This document shows, piece by piece, positions 34,533-39,508 of a stretch of DNA of 39,508 nt. The stretch covers positions 1 through 39,508 of the forward strand of contig JAFUXE010000026.1 of the NCBI GenBank assembly GCA_017477205.1, read 5' to 3'. The notes beneath the pieces are model-generated. The model saw only the letters and a program-made list of their open reading frames with translations. It was not told the origin of the DNA and made no database searches. Positions within the stretch are counted from its first letter, which is position 1. Every line of letters starts with the position of its first letter. Both the position numbers and the translations under genes were made by a program. This stretch comes from Alloprevotella sp. (GTDB lineage: Bacteria > Bacteroidota > Bacteroidia > Bacteroidales > Bacteroidaceae).

Positions 34533-37418
34533 TCAGGAGCGGCTGATTTCGAGGCCCGTCCTTGAGATGCCGAGTTCCACGAAGCGCGCCTTCGCGTTTG
34601 CGGGGTTTTCCGTCAGCATGCGGCGGATGCGCAGGGCGGCCTCGGGGTCTTTCGCCACCATGTAGAGGAAACCGCCGCCGCCGGCACCGGGGAGCTTGTA
34701 GCCCAGGCACAGGTCGTCCACGCGCTGGCAGAGGGCGGCCACGGCGGGCGGGTTGGTGCCGCTGTCAAGGCGCTGGTTTTGCGTCCACGTGCGGCGTATG
34801 AGCTCTCCGTAGAGGGGGAAGTTGCAGAGCTGCACGGCCTCGGCCACCGTGTGGGCGTGCTCGCGCATGTCGCGCAGCGTGCGGAGATGTTCCGTCTGGT
34901 TCAGGAACATGCCGCGCACGATTTCGGCCAGGATATGCTTTGCCGTGCGCGTGATGCCGGTGTAGTAGAGCAGGTGGCAGTCGCGCAGTTCGGGGGCGGA
35001 GAAAAGCGTGTCGGGGAGGTAGCGTGCCGTGACGTTCTGGCCAAAGCCCGCTTCGGACTGCAGCAGCTTCGCACCCGGGAGGATGCCGCCGTACTGGTCC
35101 TGCCAGCCGCCTCCCGTCGTGAGGAGCTGTTCAAGCAGGAGCGTGCGGTGCCCCACCTCGTTTTTGTCCCATCCGAGGCCGCAGAAATCCGACAGCGTGC
35201 CCAGCACGGTGGCGGCCAGGACGCTGCTCGTTCCCAGCCCGCTGCCTGCGGGAATGGCCGCAAGCAGGGTGATTTCGATGCCACAGCCGAAGTCGTCCAG
35301 TTGCTGGCGCAGGCTGCCGTAGCGCTCCCCGCCAAAGCCCGGCAGGAAGCCGCAAAGCGTCAGCGCCGCCTTGGGAATGGAGAAGGGAGACCCCACCTTG
35401 TCGTAGCGTGCAAGCTCTTCGTAGGTTTCTATGCGTTCCATCGCGCCGAGGTCTATGCTGCGGCAGATGACGACAGGCTCCTTGCAGGGTTTCACATAGA
35501 CCTGCAGGGGTTGTTGCCCGTTCAGGTTGATGGCAACGTTGACAACGTCGCCGCCGTTCAGCAGGCAGTAGGGCGGCGTGTCCGTCCAGCCGCCCGCGAG
35601 GTCTATGCGCACCGCGCTGCGGCCCCAGACAATCTGGTCGTCCAGCGTCGTGCGGCGGGGCATGACGGTGTGCGCCAGGGCTTCTGCCGTGAGTCCTTCC
35701 TTCAGGAGCCCGAAGGCGCGCTTGTCCCAGCCCCGGTCGGCTTCGCCGGCCACTTCGCGGAACATGGCATCGTGGATGCGCGTCATCAGCGGTGTCTCGT
35801 CCGCGAGGGGAGCGGGGAGGGGTAGGGCGTTCTCGGCGTATTTCTCCGCCACGTCGCGCAGGTTCAGCTGGTAGAATACGCTCTTCTGCCAGTTTGCGGC
35901 CAGCGCGGGCAGGTTTTGTGCCTGTAGGTTTCGGCGCTGTGCGAAGAGGCGTGCCAGGTTGGCGTGTTCGGAGAGTTCCTCCGCGCTCATGCGCGTACAA
36001 TTATAATATGCCGCTCCGTCGCCCTCGCCGGTCAGCAGCCAGCGCAACAGGCTGCCGAGTTCGTCGAGGCTTTCGGAGACGGGGAAGAGGCGCGCGTTCT
36101 GGATGTCGCAGCCTTCGCCGCCAAGGCGTTCCAGGTCCCAGCCCTTCAGGGTGCGGCCGAGGAACGTGGTACGGCTGTCGCCAAGCGTCCCGCGGAAGGT
36201 GTCGTCATAGCCGTAGGGGCGCAGGGCGAAGGCGCGCTCGCCGACGGGCACGATGTCCAGGCAGATGCCTTCGGGCAACGTCACGCACCAGTCGTTTTGC
36301 GGCACGCCCGTGACGATGTTGCGGCGCGTCAGGTGCCAACTTTCGCCGAGACAAGAGTTTTCCACCCAGATAAACTCCTGTTCCTCCGTGAAGCGGTTGG
36401 GGATGAGGCTGTTCTGCGTGAATACGCTGCTTTGCTTTTTTACGCCGCGCTGGATGATGAGGCGCTGGTCCTTCACGAGGTTTTGCAGATCCATCGAGGA
36501 ACGCAGCATCTCCGAGCCCGTGCCGAAATGGTAGAACTCGCCGCCCGGCAGGGGCAGGATGCAGACGGAGAGAGCCCCTTCCGCCCCTCCCTTCGAGGGG
36601 GAACAAAGCGCTTCGCGCGGAGAGTCTTCCTGCGCGGCGCAGGTTATTTCCGGGTCGGGTTTGGACGGATGGTTGCCCAGCGCGCAGCCGAAGTCGCTGT
36701 AAAGGTCGTAGAAGGTGAACGAGTCGGCATCTGTGCCGCCTTTCGGCGCAGCCTTTTTCATCAGCACCGCCACCGCCCTGTCGCTCAGAATCCAGACGCC
36801 CACGTCGATGAGCGCATAGTGCGTCTGCATCAGCGCAGCCTGCTCCTCCGCCGTAGGCTTTTGGAGCATGAAGTCAAGTTCGCTGGGCTTGTCGCGGCGC
36901 ATCATGAACACGCCGTGATGGGAAATCTGCTCCGGCGTTGCCCAGAGGCCGTAGCAAACGACGTCGGCATCGGGGATTTCCTGCAAGGGTTCCGTAGCGC
37001 GCAGCAGCACGTCGCCGCTCGCCACCAGCGTGTTCAGGCCGGCAGGCGTGCGCTCCATGATGCTTTCATAAAGGGGAAGCTGCAAATCCAGCAATGTCTG
37101 GTCAATACGCTGCCCGCGTTCCCAGCGATACACGGGAACCGGCGTCAGCAGTTTCCCGCTCGGCGCGTAGGCCGGAAGCCGACGGCTCTGTCCGCCGCCA
37201 TGAATGACGATGCGCTTTTCCCGCGGCTCAGCCTCCTTGCCTGCGTGCTCTTTGCGCCTTGCGGCTTCCTCGGCAGCCAGAATCCAGGCCGTGCCGCCGC
37301 CCGAGCCAAGCTTGTGACCCACGGGGTCGCAGGTGCAGAAGAATTCGTCGCGCCTCAGGCGCGTGACTTCGTGGAATTTGTCCACTACGTTGGGGGGGAG
37401 TGAAAGCAGTTTCCTCAT
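34533..37418 (-). CDS. fkp: Bifunctional L-fucokinase / GDP-fucose pyrophosphorylase
   Basis: 961 residues (the Bacteroides Fkp is about 950). Salvages free L-fucose to fucose-1-phosphate and GDP-fucose, used to fucosylate capsule and glycoproteins. N-terminal nucleotidyltransferase: HKLGSGGGTAWILAAEEAAR, IHGGGQSRRLPAYAPSGK (GGGxSxRxP), then a left-handed-helix region. C-terminal GHMP kinase: VRIDLAGGWTDTPPYCLLNG, AIPAGSGLGTSSVLAATVLG (P-loop) and LPGAGGGGFLYMVAKD. 36 bp downstream of a lipoprotein gene on the same strand; own terminator at 34466-34498. Promoter not evident, so possibly cotranscribed with that lipoprotein. Confidence 0.96.
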   Translation of the reverse strand: MRKLLSLPPNVVDKFHEVTRLRRDEFFCTCDPVGHKLGSGGGTAWILAAEEAARRKEHAGKEAEPREKRIVIHGGGQSRRLPAYAPSGKLLTPVPVYRWERGQRIDQTLLDLQLPLYESIMERTPAGLNTLVASGDVLLRATEPLQEIPDADVVCYGLWATPEQISHHGVFMMRRDKPSELDFMLQKPTAEEQAALMQTHYALIDVGVWILSDRAVAVLMKKAAPKGGTDADSFTFYDLYSDFGCALGNHPSKPDPEITCAAQEDSPREALCSPSKGGAEGALSVCILPLPGGEFYHFGTGSEMLRSSMDLQNLVKDQRLIIQRGVKKQSSVFTQNSLIPNRFTEEQEFIWVENSCLGESWHLTRRNIVTGVPQNDWCVTLPEGICLDIVPVGERAFALRPYGYDDTFRGTLGDSRTTFLGRTLKGWDLERLGGEGCDIQNARLFPVSESLDELGSLLRWLLTGEGDGAAYYNCTRMSAEELSEHANLARLFAQRRNLQAQNLPALAANWQKSVFYQLNLRDVAEKYAENALPLPAPLADETPLMTRIHDAMFREVAGEADRGWDKRAFGLLKEGLTAEALAHTVMPRRTTLDDQIVWGRSAVRIDLAGGWTDTPPYCLLNGGDVVNVAINLNGQQPLQVYVKPCKEPVVICRSIDLGAMERIETYEELARYDKVGSPFSIPKAALTLCGFLPGFGGERYGSLRQQLDDFGCGIEITLLAAIPAGSGLGTSSVLAATVLGTLSDFCGLGWDKNEVGHRTLLLEQLLTTGGGWQDQYGGILPGAKLLQSEAGFGQNVTARYLPDTLFSAPELRDCHLLYYTGITRTAKHILAEIVRGMFLNQTEHLRTLRDMREHAHTVAEAVQLCNFPLYGELIRRTWTQNQRLDSGTNPPAVAALCQRVDDLCLGYKLPGAGGGGFLYMVAKDPEAALRIRRMLTENPANAKARFVELGISRTGLEISRS

Positions 37419-37454
37419 GGCTTTTTGTTTTTACGGCGGCGAAACAGGTTTGCC

Positions 37455-38027
37455 TTATTCCCGTTCCTTCATCTTCTCCGCGAAGATGCCTTTTGCGAAG
37501 TAGCCGTCGCCGCTTACAATGTTCTCGCCGGTGGCAGCGCGCGTGGCGGGCGCGTAGATGGGGCCTCCTTGATAGGGCGACCAGTCGAAGCGGCTGTCGT
37601 AGTGCAGGCGGAAGTAGATGTTGTTGGTGCGGCCGTCGTCCATGTAGCCTTGGAAGTAGCCGCCGACCTCAAGTTCGTAGTCGTAGATGCGGATTTCGTC
37701 CCAGTTGTCTTTGTAGCGGATGCGGATGACACCCTCATTCACGCTCCACGTGAACTCGCAGTAGTAGTAGTTTGCGAAGGGCGTGCGCGTGTCGTAGTCC
37801 ACTTCGTAGCCGTTGCCGCCCCAGGGGTCGGTCATGTTGAAGTGGATGGCCGTGTGAAGCGTGTTGCCGTTGATGCCCCAGCGGTCGGAATAGTACGTTC
37901 CGATGGTGCCGGTCCATGTGCCGTCCAGTGTAAAGGCTTTTCGGGAGTCGTCGTCGCAGGATGTAAGCGTCATGAGGGCGGTGGAAGCCATCATGAGCGT
38001 CGTCATGAGGGAGAATAACTTTTTCAT
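37455..38027 (-). CDS. Lipoprotein with lipocalin-like beta fold, unknown function
   Basis: 190 residues from ATG 38027, which gives the signal peptide (MKKLFSLMTTLMMASTALMT, lipobox LTSC, acylated Cys about 24 followed by Asp-Asp). The mature protein is rich in aromatic beta strands: FTLDGTWTGTIGTYYSDRWG, YYYCEFTWSVNEGVIRIRYK, IRIYDYELEVGGYFQGYM, consistent with a small barrel of the kind found in lipocalin-like Bacteroidota lipoproteins. The Asp after Cys does not matter for sorting as in E. coli; surface export is possible but not shown. Promoter at 38079-38109; upstream partner of fkp. Confidence 0.75.
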   Translation of the reverse strand: MKKLFSLMTTLMMASTALMTLTSCDDDSRKAFTLDGTWTGTIGTYYSDRWGINGNTLHTAIHFNMTDPWGGNGYEVDYDTRTPFANYYYCEFTWSVNEGVIRIRYKDNWDEIRIYDYELEVGGYFQGYMDDGRTNNIYFRLHYDSRFDWSPYQGGPIYAPATRAATGENIVSGDGYFAKGIFAEKMKERE

Positions 38028-38078
38028 ATTGGTAATTAATTGTGGTTTGTTCTGAACAACGTGTCGTTTACCGTGTGG

Positions 38079-38109
38079 CAAAAGTACGAATATGTTTTCA
38101 TACGTGCAA
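38079..38109 (-). promoter_or_regulatory. Promoter of the lipoprotein-fkp pair
   Basis: Minus-strand TTG (38109-38107), 20-bp spacer, TACTTTTG (38086-38079). Confidence 0.75.
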
Positions 38110-38143
38110 GTTCAAGCCCCTTTTTGGTGACAAAACGGCAGCG

Positions 38144-38182
38144 AAAAGGGCGCAGGCACCTCCGGGAAGAAGCGCTGCGCCC
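38144..38182 (-). terminator. Terminator of the 133-aa gene
   Basis: GGGCGCAG (38148-38155) and CTGCGCCC (38175-38182) pair perfectly; TTTTCG follows on the minus strand. It lies 21 bp past the stop. Confidence 0.65.
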
Positions 38183-38202
38183 ATAATAGGAAATGGTGTG
38201 CG

Positions 38203-38604
38203 TTACAGATTCAGCGTGTTCACTATGCGTGCGGCGGCATCGCCTTCAAAGAAGCGAGCTTCACCTGCGGGCTGGTAGAGATAGTCCTCGTAGCGGAAGA
38301 GCTGAAGGGCGACAAACTGCGCATCGCGGCTGCGACACACGTCGAGGCGCACGTTGCAGACGGCACGACGCTCCAAATGTGCGCAGGCACCGAGCGCTTT
38401 GTCCAGGGCGGCTTCGGAACTCTTCAGCAACGCCTCAAGGCGCGTGCCTCCTTCGGACGTGTAGTAATACTGCGCCGCGTCGAGCTTGCTCTGCGTAGGT
38501 TCATAAACTGCGGTCTGCACAAGACCGAATAGGGAATGCCTCACCGTCACGTTGCGGTGGGCGGAGAGGGCTTTTGCCATCTCCATTTTTTTGATATTGG
38601 GCAT
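38203..38604 (-). CDS. Uncharacterised conserved-looking protein
   Basis: 133 residues from ATG 38604 (Met8 also possible). No signal peptide or membrane segment. Mixed alpha/beta: NVTVRHSLFGLVQTAVYEPT, then AAQYYYTSEGGTRLEALLKS, an Ala-rich helix, a Cys pair region (GACAHLERRAVCNVRLDVCR) and DAQFVALQLFRYEDYLYQP. Its own terminator and GC-rich codons argue for a real gene. Not recognised. Confidence 0.65.
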   Translation of the reverse strand: MPNIKKMEMAKALSAHRNVTVRHSLFGLVQTAVYEPTQSKLDAAQYYYTSEGGTRLEALLKSSEAALDKALGACAHLERRAVCNVRLDVCRSRDAQFVALQLFRYEDYLYQPAGEARFFEGDAAARIVNTLNL

Positions 38605-38697
38605 TGATGTTGTTTGTTTTGTCAGACTAAAATGTGGTTTCGTCCCGCGCGAATGGTTTTTTGTGCGCAGGAACACAACAAAATATACTATGGTTGT

Positions 38698-39102
38698 CTA
38701 ACAAAGCAAGCGTCCCAGCGCAAGCACATAGTATGTGCGCGGGACTCGGGCGGGGAAGGGCTGCGCCTCGCGGCGCAAGAATCTTCCGAAGCCGTTGTGG
38801 AGGTGGTTGGAGAACTTATAAAACGCGTTCTGTTTCCCGCCTGGACGGAACGGCTTCGCTCCGTGTGAGGACAGGGCGCGTTGCGAACGCGTATTCGAGA
38901 GGCGGAACGGCTGCGGTGTCTCAGTCAGGACGGCTGCTATGAGTCCTTCCTTTGACAGCGTGGCCTCCCGGGGGACGGCGGTGCTTTCCTGAGGTGCTGC
39001 GGCGGCTTCTGCTGCCGCGCTTGTCTGCTCCGCTGACATGCCCATTTGTCCCGCAACGAGTGCTGCGAGTACATAAAGCGTATGGAGCAGGTGGAGGAGC
39101 AT
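38698..39102 (-). CDS. Small secreted or anchored protein, unknown function
   Basis: 134 residues. N-terminal hydrophobic segment (LLHLLHTLYVLAALVAGQMG) reads as a signal peptide or anchor, followed by an Ala/Glu/Thr-rich stretch (EQTSAAAEAAAAPQE) and a basic C-terminal half (FRLSNTRSQRAL, FYKFSNHLHNGFGRFL) ending PRTYYVLALGRLLC. The YYVLALRR-like ending occurs in a group of short Bacteroidales proteins as I remember them; function unknown. A full consensus promoter stands 41 nt upstream. Confidence 0.6.
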   Translation of the reverse strand: MLLHLLHTLYVLAALVAGQMGMSAEQTSAAAEAAAAPQESTAVPREATLSKEGLIAAVLTETPQPFRLSNTRSQRALSSHGAKPFRPGGKQNAFYKFSNHLHNGFGRFLRREAQPFPARVPRTYYVLALGRLLC

Positions 39103-39142
39103 AGCGGAGTCCGTCAGTTAAGCTTGTTTCACAAAGTCGCGG

Positions 39143-39172
39143 CAAATATAGACAAAAAACCGAAGAAGACAA
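39143..39172 (-). promoter_or_regulatory. Promoter of the 134-aa gene
   Basis: Minus-strand TTG (39172-39170), 19-bp spacer, TATATTTG (39150-39143). Confidence 0.7.
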
Positions 39173-39235
39173 TGCGCGGCACCCGATAAGGCTCCGCGCA
39201 CTCCCGAAGTCTTTGTGCCGGCGATAAGATTTTTG

Positions 39236-39281
39236 TTTGTTGTCGGAGCCGCCTATATATAGCGGCTGCTCCAACAACAAA
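39236..39281. repeat. Long imperfect hairpin
   Basis: TTTGTTGTCGGAGC (39236-39249) pairs with GCTCCAACAACAAA (39268-39281), one mismatch, plus GCC/GGC inner pairs round TATATATA. No T run follows on either strand, so it is not a clear terminator. It marks a drop in GC; 39282-39431 shows no gene. Confidence 0.6.
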
Positions 39282-39431
39282 CGAGAATCGCAACCTCTGA
39301 ATGCTGTCGTGAATCAATCCGTCTGCGCTTATGAAATGATTTATCAAGCCTAAGCTCTCGACACAAATGCCTTCTATTGGAGGCTGGAATCCAAGTTTTG
39401 AAGTTAAAAATAACGTGAGTTCGGCGTAAGA

Positions 39432-39508
39432 TTAGGCAATAATCCTGCTTTTGTCAATAATCTCAATGTTCATCTGCGGCTTTTTGGGCATGAGATTGTA
39501 TGCGATGA
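39432..39508 (-). CDS. C-terminal end of an ORF cut by the window edge
   Basis: The minus strand reads 24 codons (IAYNLMPKKPQMNIEIIDKS and four more) into TAA at 39434-39432. The gene continues beyond base 39508. The peptide and the AT-rich DNA suggest the tail of an acquired gene, possibly a transposase (AYNLM is common near transposase ends), but 24 residues are too few to name it. Confidence 0.4.
   Translation of the reverse strand, partial: IAYNLMPKKPQMNIEIIDKSRIIA

Noticed and set aside
38921..39347. Two minus-strand ORFs upstream of the 134-aa gene (38921-39280, 39129-39347)
   Set aside because: They overlap each other, a consensus promoter and a hairpin, and their translations have no natural composition.

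Overview
The window is chromosomal DNA of a Bacteroidota bacterium, most likely a Bacteroidales / Prevotellaceae-like gut or oral species. Many genes are preceded by the Bacteroidota promoter (TTG, 19-21 bp, TAnnTTTG). Other lineage marks are a fused ftcD, a bifunctional fucokinase/GDP-fucose pyrophosphorylase, a 29-residue COX24-like basic protein beside rng, an OstA-like/SurA/PpiC cluster and a type IX-like sorting domain. The core is GC-rich. Two stretches (about 0.4-5.3 kb and 6.5-7.9 kb) and the last 250 bases are AT-rich and look acquired.

Layout. 0-5.3 kb is an accessory island: small orphan ORFs, then a 2.5-kb segment bounded by 33-bp inverted repeats with inward-facing intrinsic terminators (2885-3215 holds an internally deleted IS1595-like transposase; the rest holds a KilA-N protein, a small HTH protein and a membrane protein), then a two-repeat, one-spacer type II CRISPR relic (47-nt repeats, 30-nt spacer) without cas genes, a lipoprotein and an HNH endonuclease. 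5.4-8.7 kb has a DUF1294 protein, an HU-like protein with a helical C-terminal extension behind a phased operator-like repeat array, a NERD nuclease-like protein, an IS3-family remnant, and almost 1 kb of gene-free DNA made of several short-repeat families.

8.8-15.5 kb (minus strand) is the histidine-degradation operon ftcD-hutU-hutH-hutI, converting histidine to glutamate and passing the formimino carbon to tetrahydrofolate. Its gene junctions carry different tandem duplications, one of which reads as a collagen-like Gly-X-Y peptide. 15.6-18 kb has mtaB and a family 2 glycosyltransferase. 18.2-20.7 kb (plus strand) has a small lipoprotein, a sorting-domain-only secreted protein and an ECF sigma factor operon with a membrane partner and a Spy-like periplasmic protein. 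20.7-26 kb (minus) has an unrecognised protein, rng with a COX24-like mini-gene and HU, rpiB and an EcsC-family protein. 26-34.2 kb (minus) is the operon guaB-ppiC-surA-ostA-like-mutL-HExxH protein. 34.5-38 kb has fkp and a lipoprotein. The right end has two small uncharacterised genes and the tail of an ORF cut by the window edge.

The strongest leads are (1) the CRISPR relic whose repeat contains a complete Bacteroidota promoter and whose 5' half recurs 2.5 kb away beside a shared inverted sequence; (2) three unrelated four-copy arrays of 21, 22 and 23-bp units, each unit with an internal dyad; (3) the collagen-like ORF inside the hut operon; (4) the deleted IS1595 transposase that kept its frame. 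All functions are inferred by eye from motifs and synteny; no database search was run.
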